From: Sporosarcina ureae
GTDB taxonomy: Bacteria; Bacillota; Bacilli; Bacillales_A; Planococcaceae
DNA: 64,000 bases
Assembly (NCBI RefSeq): GCF_029267015.1
Contig: NZ_JARIEA010000073.1
Coordinates: forward strand, 1-64,000
Reading direction: 5' to 3'
Under the pieces are notes generated by a model. The model made no database searches, had not been told where the DNA came from, and saw nothing but the letters and a program-made list of their open reading frames with translations. The position numbers and the translations under genes were made by a program. Positions 25,702 through 35,167 of the stretch are shown here, piece after piece. Position 1 is the first letter of the stretch, and the number at the start of each line of letters is the position of its first letter.

Positions 25702-27414
25702 ATGCCACACTTTTACGAGAGAGATAAAAACTTGCAAACTTTATTGAAAAATCATCTACCTGAACCTTTTTTCAAATGGGCCGACATTGAGCTGAACGAT
25801 TTCAGTGAGAAATGTACAGGTGTATTCGACGAACGTGCAGTGCATACAGATCGAGAAGGCCAGCCAAAACTTATTCGCTACGATAAAATGGGCAATGAAA
25901 TATCAAAGGTCTGGTTCAATGAAGGTTACCGTCAAACGGTTGCTGACACGTATGGTGCCGGAATTGTAGGCTATATCCATAAAGAAATTCCTGAACGTGG
26001 ACACAAAGGAAACTACGTCTATGCATTTGCACAAGGCTATTTATTGTCACATGCAGAACCTGGCTTCTATTGTCCTGTAACTCTCTCAAAAGCAACGGCG
26101 TATTTATTGGATCAATACTCGGAGGGCTTCGTTCGTGAACGCTTTTTACCACATGTACTGGCTACAGGTAATGAGGAATTATACGAAGGCGCTACATTCT
26201 TAACAGAGCGTCAAGGCGGATCAGACGTCGGAGCAAACGAGACCGTCGCTGTACAAAATGGAGATTCTTATAAACTGACAGGTGAAAAGTATTTTGCGAG
26301 CAACGCAGGCGCATGTGGAGTTACTATGGTCCTCGCTCGTATAGAAGGAGCAACTGGCGGCACGAGAGGACTCAGCCTATTCGCTGTCCCTTGGGAAGAA
26401 AACCGTGTAGCAGGAAATTTACGCATCCGCAGACTAAAGGACAAACTCGGCGTTCGTGCCGTCGCTTCTGCCGAAGTAGAATTCACTGACACAACAGGCT
26501 ATTTAGTCGGAGACGCTGACAAAGGCTTCTTCTATATGATGGAAGCACTCAACTTATCGCGTATCTGTAATGCGGTCGCATCCATTGGCATCATGCGTAG
26601 AAGTCTATTGGAAGCGTACGACTACGCTACTACGCGCGACGCCTTCGGAAAGCAACTTATTCAATATCCGATGGTGCAAAGTACATTAACGAAACTAGCT
26701 GCTAAACAAGACATCTCACTTAAAGCCGTGTTTGATGTCATCGGTTTAATGGATCACGTCATGGGACCTGAAACGAAAAAAAGTGCTTCACAAGATGATA
26801 CGATTCTATTCCGTCTACTTGTTGCAGTTGTTAAAAAAGAAACCGCAGAACAAGCCATTCACTTTGCGCGCGAATCTCTTGAAATGCATGGCGGCAACGG
26901 CTATATAGAAGACTTCGTCACCCCCCGATTACTAAGGGACGCACAAGTACTCACAGTCTGGGAAGGCACCGCCAACATCCTAGGTCTCGAAGTACTGAGA
27001 CTGCTAACTAAGTATCATGTAGATGAACTTTTCACTACTATGATGACAGAACGACTAATGATTGTAGAAGCTGCACTAAATGAGACACTTACTGAAGAAC
27101 AAATCCCTACTTGGCAAACTCATCTCCAAACAGTAAAAGATGAATTAGGCGATCTTAATAAAAAAGTCCAGCACTTCCATTCTGCTTCATATGATCTTCA
27201 GACCTATTATTCTAAAGAGATCGCAAAAGAGTATTCTGATCTGTTTGAAGGATTGATCGCACTTGAAGCCGCTGCACACGGAGATGATAATCAGAAGATG
27301 TTGAGTGCTGTGTTTATTGAGATGACGTTTACTACGCAAGACTCTGGAGATATGACAGAAATGCCTATTGATTTGTTAGGGTTCTCTGCTGCTCAAGAAG
27401 CCATGCAAGGTTAA
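25702..27414 (+). CDS. Acyl-CoA dehydrogenase family protein
   Basis: 570-residue flavoprotein of the long (AidB-like) acyl-CoA dehydrogenase type. An N-terminal helical domain is followed by the FAD/substrate segment GATFLTERQGGSDVGANE, the beta domain (YKLTGEKYFASNAGA) and a C-terminal helical domain with MHGGNGYIEDFVTPRLLRDA. The glutamate in VWEGTANI is at the usual catalytic-base position of this branch. A ~130-residue C-terminal extension follows. It probably makes the enoyl-CoA from the product of the adjacent ligase. A terminator lies directly downstream. Confidence 0.88.
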   Translation: MPHFYERDKNLQTLLKNHLPEPFFKWADIELNDFSEKCTGVFDERAVHTDREGQPKLIRYDKMGNEISKVWFNEGYRQTVADTYGAGIVGYIHKEIPERGHKGNYVYAFAQGYLLSHAEPGFYCPVTLSKATAYLLDQYSEGFVRERFLPHVLATGNEELYEGATFLTERQGGSDVGANETVAVQNGDSYKLTGEKYFASNAGACGVTMVLARIEGATGGTRGLSLFAVPWEENRVAGNLRIRRLKDKLGVRAVASAEVEFTDTTGYLVGDADKGFFYMMEALNLSRICNAVASIGIMRRSLLEAYDYATTRDAFGKQLIQYPMVQSTLTKLAAKQDISLKAVFDVIGLMDHVMGPETKKSASQDDTILFRLLVAVVKKETAEQAIHFARESLEMHGGNGYIEDFVTPRLLRDAQVLTVWEGTANILGLEVLRLLTKYHVDELFTTMMTERLMIVEAALNETLTEEQIPTWQTHLQTVKDELGDLNKKVQHFHSASYDLQTYYSKEIAKEYSDLFEGLIALEAAAHGDDNQKMLSAVFIEMTFTTQDSGDMTEMPIDLLGFSAAQEAMQG

Positions 27415-27421
27415 ATTAAAA

Positions 27422-27469
27422 TAGACTCCTGTTAAGCTCACACTACGAAGTGGGCTGATCAGGAGTCTA
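27422..27469. terminator. Terminator after the acyl-CoA operon
   Basis: Perfect 10-bp arms TAGACTCCTG/CAGGAGTCTA enclose a further partial stem (AGCTCAC...GTGGGCT). T-rich sequence follows on the plus strand. It sits between convergent genes. Confidence 0.75.
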
Positions 27470-27529
27470 GTTTATTGTTTAGGCATTCAAGTTAATTTCT
27501 CAAGTAACTGTTACAATACGTCACAGATA

Positions 27530-28300
27530 TTAACTTCTCAGTCCACGACCTTTTTCAATCAAATACCAGTTAATTACGTAAAGCACTACGATAAACGTAA
27601 TCGAAATGACTATAGAAAATAAAATCGGAACGTCGATCACACCGAGAATCCCGAATCGGAATCCGGAAATCATGTAAACGATCGGGTTGAACTGTGAAAT
27701 CACCTGCCAAAATGGAGGCAACATCGAGATGGCAAAAAACACCCCACCTAAATACGTCAACGGCTGAAGAATAAACGTAGGCACAATAGACACATCGTCA
27801 AATGACTTGGCAAAAATACCGTTCAAGAGACCGGCCAACGAGAACAAAATCGCCGTCATCAAAAACGTCAAGATGACAATGCTCCACGAGTGCACTTGCA
27901 ATGGAACGAAAAACAGAGAGATGATCGTGACCAGTATCCCTACGAGAACACTTCTTCCTATTCCTCCAATGACAAAGCCCCAAATAATAATATGAGTCGG
28001 TACAGGGGCAACTAATAGTTCTTCAATGTTCTTTTGAAACTTTTGAGAGAAAAATGATGACGAAACATTTGAGTAGGAACTGGTGATGACGGACATCATG
28101 ATCAATCCTGGGACAATAAATTCCATGTAAGAGAATCCATCCATTTCGCCAATCCGTTTACCAATCAAATTCCCGAAAATAATAAAGTACAAAGAAGTGG
28201 TGATGACTGGCGGGACCAATGTTTGGACCCAGATTCTTAAATAGCGATTCGTTTCTTTGACCGATAAACCCTTTAATGCTGTTAAATATAATTTAAACAT
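27530..28300 (-). CDS. ABC-2 type exporter permease
   Basis: 256-residue integral membrane protein with six predicted helices. It contains the ABC2_membrane pattern GFSYMEFIVPGLIMMSVI near residue 50, and the C-terminal PLTYLGGVFFAISMLPPFWQ followed by NPIVYMISGFR. This resembles the NodJ/DrrB type of drug or polysaccharide exporters. It starts 12 nt after the ATPase gene and completes a two-gene exporter. The substrate cannot be inferred. Confidence 0.85.
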   Translation of the reverse strand: MFKLYLTALKGLSVKETNRYLRIWVQTLVPPVITTSLYFIIFGNLIGKRIGEMDGFSYMEFIVPGLIMMSVITSSYSNVSSSFFSQKFQKNIEELLVAPVPTHIIIWGFVIGGIGRSVLVGILVTIISLFFVPLQVHSWSIVILTFLMTAILFSLAGLLNGIFAKSFDDVSIVPTFILQPLTYLGGVFFAISMLPPFWQVISQFNPIVYMISGFRFGILGVIDVPILFSIVISITFIVVLYVINWYLIEKGRGLRS

Positions 28301-28312
28301 ATGTATCCTCCA

Positions 28313-29227
28313 CTACGCAGTTTCTTCTGTAAGTTTTAAAAATAACTCTTCTAATCGATTGGACTTGTTGCGCATAGATAACACTTTAATCCCTTGTTCT
28401 GTCAATTGGTTAAACACTTCATTGATCCCTTGATCACGTGCTACTTCTACAGAAAGAGATCCATCGTCCAGGAGTTCACTAGTATAACCATTGATCACTG
28501 GCGCTTGTCCTGAAGGTTCGATATCTAAAATAATGGTTTCATACTGGAGCTTAGCGAGCAATGATTTCATACTAGTATCTTCAATCAGCTGCCCTTTTTG
28601 AATGATTCCGATATTACGACACAACATTTCCGCTTCTTCCAAGTAATGTGTTGTCAAAATAATCGTCGTGCCATTTTCATTTAATTCTTTCAGAAACGTC
28701 CACATCTCTCGTCTCAATTCAATGTCTACACCCGCAGTCGGCTCATCCAGAATAAGTAAGCGTGGTTCATGCATCAAAGCACGAGAGATCATCAGTCGAC
28801 GTTTCATCCCTCCAGAAAGCATCTGCGCCTGAACATTTCTTTTCTCCCATAAATCAGACTGCTTCAAGTATTTTTCGCTACGCTTTAGCGCCTCTTTCCT
28901 AGACACACCGTAATAGCCCGCCTGATTCACTACAATCTGCTGAACCGTTTCAAACGGACTGAAGTTGAATTCTTGAGGAACCAAACCGATCTGCAGCTTA
29001 GCTTGCATTAACTGCGTATCCATATCATAGCCAAAGACATTCACTTTTCCTGATGTCTTATTGACGAGAGACGTCACAATTCCGATAGTTGTAGATTTGC
29101 CGGCACCGTTAGGACCTAAAAGAGCATAAAAATCCCCTTCTTCCACTTTCAAATCGATGCCACGCAACGCTTCCACACCACCAGCATAGACTTTTTTTAG
29201 ATCTTTAATTTCTAATGCGTATGTCAT
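28313..29227 (-). CDS. ABC-2 type exporter ATPase
   Basis: 304 residues from ATG 29227, chosen because GAGGAG precedes it and the protein then begins MTYALEIKDLKKVYAGG as usual; the 73 extra residues in the track are not coding. Walker A is GPNGAGKST, the signature LSGGMKRRLMISRAL, Walker B LLILDEPTAGVD and the H-loop TTHYLEEAE. The ~90-residue C-terminal tail is the DUF4162-like domain of CcmA/DrrA-type ATPases. It powers the adjacent permease. Confidence 0.88.
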   Translation of the reverse strand: MTYALEIKDLKKVYAGGVEALRGIDLKVEEGDFYALLGPNGAGKSTTIGIVTSLVNKTSGKVNVFGYDMDTQLMQAKLQIGLVPQEFNFSPFETVQQIVVNQAGYYGVSRKEALKRSEKYLKQSDLWEKRNVQAQMLSGGMKRRLMISRALMHEPRLLILDEPTAGVDIELRREMWTFLKELNENGTTIILTTHYLEEAEMLCRNIGIIQKGQLIEDTSMKSLLAKLQYETIILDIEPSGQAPVINGYTSELLDDGSLSVEVARDQGINEVFNQLTEQGIKVLSMRNKSNRLEELFLKLTEETA

Positions 29228-29372
29228 TCTATTTATCTCCTCACGATCTTTTAGTTGGCTCCATATAATTATCCATTTGCCAGTATACCACTCCACTATT
29301 AAAGCTACCAGGTTCCAGCACCAGTCTGGATAGTGTTGAAAGCTAGTACTGTCTATAAATATAAACTCAATA

Positions 29373-29424
29373 AAAAGACAGCAAGCCCGAAATAATGAAA
29401 AATCATTCCGGAACTTGCTGCTTT
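29373..29424 (-). terminator. Terminator of the SLH gene at 29456
   Basis: On the minus strand CAGCAAGTTCCGGAA pairs with TTTCGGGCTTGCTG, followed by TCTTTTTAT. It lies just after the SLH stop codon and before the exporter operon. Confidence 0.75.
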
Positions 29425-29455
29425 TAAAATAATTATACAGATGCAAATTGATTAA

Positions 29456-30931
29456 TTAATAGTCTACAGTTTGTTCTGCCTCTACATGAAGGTATGGTCC
29501 GATCTTTTTGACGTCTACGTGAATGCCATATTGGACTACACCATCAAGTTTATCATCGGGATTCCACAACCTACTTGGGAATCCTACCCAGAAATTACCC
29601 ACTTGCTTTGGAGTGATACGAAATGTATTCGTCCCCGTCACTCTCGTCAATGTGGCTATTTTTTCATATCCTTTCGGCAAAATTGTCAGCTTGCCAAGAT
29701 TCTTGTTGCCTTCATCTACCGTAACATCTACGTGAAGATTATTTATTACATGTGAAGACACGGTATAAAATGATTCGGACTCATCTAGTACGGAATGAAT
29801 GCTGTAAAGCGTCTCTCTCCCGTCAGTATACCGAACAGTAGCGATGAAGTCGCCAGCCTGATCGATCTGGACGACGTGACAATATTGCTTAATAGAATTC
29901 GTACAGCTATCGAACGACATATCGTCAGTGATTGTCTTCCCCTTGACCGTCTTCAACGAAATCGATTTAGCTCCGATTGATGGACTGTCTTCCTTTTTTA
30001 TTTCATCCTTCACCCATAATTCTAGCGGTACGGCAAAAGGTCCGTTAGCTTCTTCCAATAAAACCTGGAAGGCACCGTTCACTTTTTTCACCTGCACCAT
30101 ATAATTTTTATGCGATTTTTTATTTATAGAAAAACTTAACGTAGCGGTTCCTTCTTTTTTCGGTACGAGGTGAAGTACCATATCTGTTTCAAAAAGAGTA
30201 TTCTTTTTATACTGCGTAACAGCGTCTAGAACGTCTGGAGAGGTTGTGTTTACGCGTGTAAAGTCATTTCCTCCATAGTCCTCCGGATGCAGCACCTTGA
30301 TTTCTGATTTCACTTCTTCGGATGCTTTCAATAACTTTGCGGCCTGTCCGCGTGTCACTGCCGCATTCGGACTATAGGTAGTCGGCGTTGTACCTGTTGT
30401 CAGGTTGAGCTGATAGAGACTGTAAACACCTGCTCTATGGCTATTTCTGTAATTGAGGTCTTTAAAACTGTTCGCCCAATCAGGATTCCAGGGCTCTTCA
30501 TACAACGGCAGTTCAAATGACTTGATTAGAATGGAAGCCATCTGTCCCCGGGTGATGTTGTCGTTCGGCCCGAAGCGTCCGTCACCATAACCATTAATCA
30601 CACCTTTTTCTGACAGGCCGGCGATTGCTTTATAATAACCGTTTGCTGTCGAGACATCTTTAAATCCAGGATTGGTGACAGTAGTCATATCAAGATTTGT
30701 CATTTTTACGATAATCGCGGCTGCTTGTCCGCGGGTAATGGATTCGCCCGGTTTGAATGTGCCATCCGGATAGCCTCCGATGATATTGCGCTCAGCTAAA
30801 TGATTCACCGCTTCCGCAAAGTGTTTGGTTGATGGCACATCAGAAAACCGCTGATTGTCCGAAGCGTAACTTGATAAAGGAAGGCTGAGTACAAGCAAAG
30901 CTGCCCCTAGTACCGATAGTATTTTCTTCAT
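29456..30931 (-). CDS. Secreted SLH-domain protein, paralogue of 15663-16889
   Basis: 491 residues with signal peptide MKKILSVLGAALLVLSLPLS, cleaved near ASDNQ. Three SLH repeats follow: IIGGYPDGTFKPGESITRGQ, VINGYGDGRFGPNDNITRGQ and LTTGTTPTTYSPNAAVTRGQ. The C-terminal ~280 residues hold repeated beta units with the VQVKKVNGAFQVLLEE and FIATVRYTDGRETLYS patterns also seen in the 408-aa paralogue, plus one extra unit that explains the greater length. It is probably a wall-anchored S-layer-associated protein. AAAGGAT precedes the ATG. Confidence 0.85.
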   Translation of the reverse strand: MKKILSVLGAALLVLSLPLSSYASDNQRFSDVPSTKHFAEAVNHLAERNIIGGYPDGTFKPGESITRGQAAAIIVKMTNLDMTTVTNPGFKDVSTANGYYKAIAGLSEKGVINGYGDGRFGPNDNITRGQMASILIKSFELPLYEEPWNPDWANSFKDLNYRNSHRAGVYSLYQLNLTTGTTPTTYSPNAAVTRGQAAKLLKASEEVKSEIKVLHPEDYGGNDFTRVNTTSPDVLDAVTQYKKNTLFETDMVLHLVPKKEGTATLSFSINKKSHKNYMVQVKKVNGAFQVLLEEANGPFAVPLELWVKDEIKKEDSPSIGAKSISLKTVKGKTITDDMSFDSCTNSIKQYCHVVQIDQAGDFIATVRYTDGRETLYSIHSVLDESESFYTVSSHVINNLHVDVTVDEGNKNLGKLTILPKGYEKIATLTRVTGTNTFRITPKQVGNFWVGFPSRLWNPDDKLDGVVQYGIHVDVKKIGPYLHVEAEQTVDY

Positions 30932-30958
30932 TTGATCCGATCCTTTCTATTCGTATAT

Positions 30959-30979
30959 TCATAAGTCACCGTACAGACG
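30959..30979 (-). promoter_or_regulatory. Conserved leader motif upstream of SLH gene (copy 2)
   Basis: CGTCTGTACGGTGACTTATGA, 27 nt before the ATG, is nearly the same as the motif 26 nt before the SLH paralogue at 16889. Confidence 0.4.
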
Positions 30980-31076
30980 GAAGAATAAGGAAAAAGTTTC
31001 ATGGAAAGTATAGTTATTTTATATGAATTGTTCGGGGACCTGTCACCCTTAACTTAGTTCAGCACCATAGATAAAA

Positions 31077-31138
31077 GTACCTGTGCGAGAAGCTATTGTG
31101 AATGTTTAAACAGTCACGTTAGTTTCTCACACAGGTAC
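31077..31138. repeat. 64-nt nested palindrome, copy 2 (terminator-like)
   Basis: Outer arms GTACCTGTGCGAGAA and TTCTCACACAGGTAC pair with one mismatch. Inner GTGAATG/CAGTCAC pairs imperfectly. Spacing equals copy 1 at 120-183, and the flanking CCC is shared. On the minus strand TTTTATC follows, so it can terminate the YfcC-type gene. Confidence 0.75.
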
Positions 31139-31284
31139 CCATTACTCTATTGTTCGAAAAAACCACCTTGGAAATATATTTTTCCATGAAAACTCTTTAT
31201 TTTGATAAAAAAGACCAGACATATAAACAGAACGAATTGTCTTTGTGTCTAGCCTTTTCCAGCCTTCATACAACATACTTACTA

Positions 31285-32712
31285 TTAAAAAGGACCATAT
31301 CCTGTTAGGACTGCATAAGTAATCGCGATAACTCCCACCACAATCCACATAAGTAATAGAGGAATTGCAAACCTAATCCATTGAGTCCATTTAACACCGC
31401 CTATAGCTAGCACTGCCATTAACACCCCAGAAGTTGGCGCAATAATGTTTGTAAAGCCATCTCCAAGTTTAAATGTAAGGACTCCGGTTTGTCTCGTCAT
31501 TCCTAAAATATCGACAATTGGAACCATGATAGGCATAACGATAGCTGCTTGAGCATCTCCTGCTGTTACTAATAGATTAAAGCCCATATTAAACACGAAG
31601 AGCAGCAGTGCACCTACTAATAATGTTGTCGATTCCAATGGAACCAGAACCATATTCACAATGGTATCTAATATATGGCCATTTTCCATTACAATGACAA
31701 CACCTCTTGCCAAACCTGCTACGAGTGCACCGTACGCGATAGATTGTGCACCTGAAATAAAAATCTTAACGAAGTTGTTCGGATTGATACGTGCAATGAT
31801 TGCCACTATTACGCCCATCAAAATAAAGATACCTGCTAATTCATTGATACCCCATTGTTTGGTGAAGGCTCCGTAGACGAAAAACACTAGTGATCCAACA
31901 AATGCCAGAATGACAAGCTTTTGTGTAGTAGTAAAACTTGTAACTCTATTTTCATGGGATTCTTCCATCCCGTCTGAAATCTCTTGGTGATCGCCAAAAG
32001 GTTTACCCGCCATAATGGACTTCTCTGGATTATTCTTAATCTTTCTAGCATAACTATTTGTATAAAGTATAGTAACTGTAATTAAAGCAACAAATACAAA
32101 TACTCGAAGAACTATTCCTGAGAATAAAGGTAATTCAGCAATTGTTTGAGCAAAACCTAATATCGTAGGATCAAAAACACCTGCAATCATACCTGAATAA
32201 TACCCCAAATATATCATAGCAACTCCAGTTATGGCATCGAGCTTCAAGGATCGCGCTAAACCGATACCAATCGGAATAAAAGCAATAACAGCATTGGCTA
32301 CAACTCCCATAGAAGCTAAAATACCAAACATCGCACTAACCGTTGTGATTAATATAATATATCGACCTTTTGTCTTATCTATTAACTTATTTAAACCAGA
32401 ATCAATAGCACCGGTTGACTCAATAACCGCTATTATTCCCCCAATAATGAAGATTAAGAAAATGATATTCGCAGTTTGAACCATTCCTAGTTGAATAGAA
32501 GTAAATAAATCTAATACGTTTGCAGGATTAGATTCTTGCGCAGTATAACTATTTGGTACAACTTTTGTTATGTCGTCAACAGTTTCACGATCATAAGATC
32601 CTGCAGGTATTAGATAAGTCGCAATAGCTGCCAATACTATAATACTAAAAATAATTATATATGCGTCAGGCATTGTAAACTTTAGACGCTTTTTTTTGCG
32701 TTCTTGTTCCAT
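31285..32712 (-). CDS. YfcC-type carrier (DcuC/arginine-ornithine-antiporter-like superfamily)
   Basis: 475 residues, about 12 membrane helices. The N-terminus RLKFTMPDAYIIIFSIIVLA...YLIPAGSYDRE is characteristic of YfcC proteins. ATG 32712 follows AGGAGG by 5 nt, so the six extra N-terminal residues in the track are dropped. The substrate of this family is not well defined; peptides, amino acids and dicarboxylates have been suggested. The C45-type hydrolase lies directly upstream in the same direction, so it may import the substrate or export a product of that enzyme. The 64-nt palindrome lies downstream. Confidence 0.8.
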   Translation of the reverse strand: MEQERKKKRLKFTMPDAYIIIFSIIVLAAIATYLIPAGSYDRETVDDITKVVPNSYTAQESNPANVLDLFTSIQLGMVQTANIIFLIFIIGGIIAVIESTGAIDSGLNKLIDKTKGRYIILITTVSAMFGILASMGVVANAVIAFIPIGIGLARSLKLDAITGVAMIYLGYYSGMIAGVFDPTILGFAQTIAELPLFSGIVLRVFVFVALITVTILYTNSYARKIKNNPEKSIMAGKPFGDHQEISDGMEESHENRVTSFTTTQKLVILAFVGSLVFFVYGAFTKQWGINELAGIFILMGVIVAIIARINPNNFVKIFISGAQSIAYGALVAGLARGVVIVMENGHILDTIVNMVLVPLESTTLLVGALLLFVFNMGFNLLVTAGDAQAAIVMPIMVPIVDILGMTRQTGVLTFKLGDGFTNIIAPTSGVLMAVLAIGGVKWTQWIRFAIPLLLMWIVVGVIAITYAVLTGYGPF

Positions 32713-32789
32713 AGTATCCTCCTCAGTCAATCCATCTAATTGTACTTGAATAAATTCTCATGACTTATGTGATTTTATTGCACTTACAG

Positions 32790-33863
32790 TTAAAAACTAA
32801 AACGTTGTATATCTATTGGTTGGCAAGGCTGTCCTTCTTGTAGATACAAACTTTTATTCGATAAGTCCATAATCACTGAAAAGACCGTAATAATGTCTGT
32901 ATAGTCTGATGTACCAGGTACTTTATGAATACAAATAGAGTTTGGCTTATTTTCGTGGTCAGCTAACCATCCTTTTATATCTTCTTCTGTTACGACGTGA
33001 TTGTCTTTTGTAGAGTTTTCTATTAATTTCTCAATCCTATCAATTCTATTATATGAATTTTCTTCTGTAGTTAAATTATCATTTCCAATATCATCAATAA
33101 CCGTTTTAGAACAGAAATGATTTGTATGATATAGATAGGAATCTGAAGTTTCTTTTTCACCAAACTTATTTGGGGACAACTCTAAGTTTTTGGCAGTATG
33201 AACAGAGCCTTTTGATTGAGCCATTAAAAAATTGGCCGAAGATCCCAACTTACCATTTACTACTTTATTTCTAGCTTCTTCAATATTCTCTGAATTTAAA
33301 ACTTCTCTTAGTCCAAGATGGATCGGCAGTTCGTTTGATTTAAGGTTTGAACGTAAAGCGTTTAAGCAAACCCCCAGACCGTGTTCATTCATACCGATTT
33401 TCCCAATAATTCCCGCTTCGGTAACCATGTGAATTTTCGGTCCATTCTGTTGAGTGATTTTCGTCATAATCAAACTTTTAGATTGAGCAGAAGTCCAATC
33501 CCAAGTTTGACCCAAAAATGCAAATTCCGATTTAGGTGGCATAATCGCAAAGCTTGTACAACCATCCGTTTTGTTTTGCGTTAACACAATTTCACTTCGG
33601 GCATTTAACACTAAAATATCTTCAAAATCCACAGAAGCACCTTTTGCTAGCCCTTCCATCTCTTCAAGTAATTTAATATTCGTCTTTTCAATAGCATGCA
33701 AATGTTTTTTTCCCATCTCTTTTGCCTGACTCCACGTGATATCCGCATTATTGTAAAATAATTCTTCGTACGCAGTTATACTGGATGCAACTTCACTTTT
33801 AGCTTGTTCTCCATGACTAAAACCAATCTCATACGGCGTACCACTTAAGTTTAATATCTTCAT
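32790..33863 (-). CDS. C45-type Ntn hydrolase / acyltransferase-like protein
   Basis: 357 residues, related to acyl-CoA:6-aminopenicillanate acyltransferase. MKILNLSGTPYEIGFSHGEQ opens the family signature (G..HG). After NARSEIVL comes TDGCTSFAIM, whose Gly-Cys bond is the expected self-cleavage site; the Cys then becomes the N-terminal nucleophile. LGQTWDW and the GIIGKIGMNEHGLGVCLNAL block are also typical. AAGGGTGG precedes ATG 33863, so ten track residues are removed. Members hydrolyse or transfer acyl groups on amino acids or small amides. A role in N-acyl amino acid or peptide turnover together with the YfcC carrier is inferred. A LysR regulator is divergent. Confidence 0.82.
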   Translation of the reverse strand: MKILNLSGTPYEIGFSHGEQAKSEVASSITAYEELFYNNADITWSQAKEMGKKHLHAIEKTNIKLLEEMEGLAKGASVDFEDILVLNARSEIVLTQNKTDGCTSFAIMPPKSEFAFLGQTWDWTSAQSKSLIMTKITQQNGPKIHMVTEAGIIGKIGMNEHGLGVCLNALRSNLKSNELPIHLGLREVLNSENIEEARNKVVNGKLGSSANFLMAQSKGSVHTAKNLELSPNKFGEKETSDSYLYHTNHFCSKTVIDDIGNDNLTTEENSYNRIDRIEKLIENSTKDNHVVTEEDIKGWLADHENKPNSICIHKVPGTSDYTDIITVFSVIMDLSNKSLYLQEGQPCQPIDIQRFSF

Positions 33864-34146
33864 TTTATTCCACCCTTTAAAAGTATTTATCAATTACTTA
33901 AAAAAATGATATCGCTTTCAATTTTGATCAAAAAGGTAGTATACTTCGAAAATCATGCGCAGCCTCCGTCTAATTTTCCGCAACTTCCCTAACGACAAAT
34001 GTTCCACTTGTGTTCTTTCTGACAACGACATCTCCTTCATTCATTTGGTATTTCTAAGTTTAGCTTGCTAGTCACCATTCGAGAAGTATATAATTCATAT
34101 AACAACTATACGTTTTTCGAATACTTAGAAAGCTGGTGATGGAACA

Positions 34147-35022
34147 ATGGAATTAAGACAGCTACGTTATTTTATAGCCGTCGCTGAGGAATTAAATTTC
34201 AGTCGCGCTGCTAAACGACTACATATCACCCAACCGCCTTTAAGTATGCAAATTCAAAACTTAGAAAAAGAAATGGGTATTATTCTATTTCTCCGAACGA
34301 ATCGGAGCGTCGAATTAACAGCAGCTGGACAACGTTTCTATCATGATATCGTCAAAGTTATCGATACCCTAGAGGCTTCAATTGAAAATGCACAACGGAT
34401 CCATCTTGGAAAATTGGGATCTTTGCGTGTAGGATTCGTTGGTTCTGCCACCTATGATATTCTACCTGCAGTTTTAAGGGTATTCCGAAAACAATTCCCT
34501 GACGTTCAAGTACATCTATCCGAATTGTCTACGCTGGCCCAACTTGAAGCATTGCGCCAGAATGAAATCGATGTCGGTGTCCTAAGACCTCCAGTCCTTG
34601 AAGACACGCTTCACACTGAAATCGTCTCCATTCATCCTTGCGTACTCGCGGTTCCAAAACAACATCCTTTACTTGAATTAGATGTAGTCACACTAGAGGA
34701 CTTAAAACCCTACCCGTTCGTACTAATTTCACCAAAGACATGGCCCGGACTCTACACCGAAATTCTCGGACTGTGCCATCCCGTCATCCAACAAGAAGCT
34801 CTAGAATTTCAAACAGTCATCGGCTTGGTTGCTGCTGGTATGGGCATAGCCATTGTTCCCCAATCTATTATGAACATGCATACACAAGAAGTCGTTTACA
34901 TTGATTCGATTCACCAGTTACCGCTTGCCTCGATGGGCATTACTTATCGGAGTAGCGATCAATCCATACTCGTCAAAACCTTTTGTGAAATTGCAGTTCG
35001 GGTTGCTAGAAGTGCAGGGTAG
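34147..35022 (+). CDS. LysR-family transcriptional regulator
   Basis: 291 residues. The N-terminal helix-turn-helix MELRQLRYFIAVAEELNFSRAAKRLHITQPPLS is a textbook LysR domain. The effector domain begins LGSLRVGFVGSATYDILP and resembles the CatR/BenM-like class. It is divergent from the hydrolase-carrier pair across a 283-nt region holding TTCGAAAA and TTTTTCGAA stretches, so it probably controls that pair and itself. The inducer is unknown. Confidence 0.88.
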   Translation: MELRQLRYFIAVAEELNFSRAAKRLHITQPPLSMQIQNLEKEMGIILFLRTNRSVELTAAGQRFYHDIVKVIDTLEASIENAQRIHLGKLGSLRVGFVGSATYDILPAVLRVFRKQFPDVQVHLSELSTLAQLEALRQNEIDVGVLRPPVLEDTLHTEIVSIHPCVLAVPKQHPLLELDVVTLEDLKPYPFVLISPKTWPGLYTEILGLCHPVIQQEALEFQTVIGLVAAGMGIAIVPQSIMNMHTQEVVYIDSIHQLPLASMGITYRSSDQSILVKTFCEIAVRVARSAG

Positions 35023-35126
35023 TTTTTGGAATACGGAGTATATGAGCCCAGACAATAAAAAGATCAAGCAAGTCAGATAATCATTCCTTTTCGGATTGCT
35101 TCTCTTTTTCTATTTACTTATATTCT

Positions 35127-35167
35127 AAAAAAGAGTACCTATGTGTTTCAAGCGCAGGTGCTTTTTT
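35127..35167 (+). terminator. Terminator after the LysR gene
   Basis: AAAAAAGAGTACCT and AGGTGCTTTTTT form an imperfect stem with a long T-tail about 100 nt after the LysR stop. GTACCT recalls the arm of the 64-nt palindromes, but the rest differs. Confidence 0.65.

Noticed and set aside
31142-31348. 68-aa minus-strand ORF downstream of the YfcC gene
   Set aside because: It overlaps the YfcC 3' end in another frame and has no ribosome site or recognisable domain.
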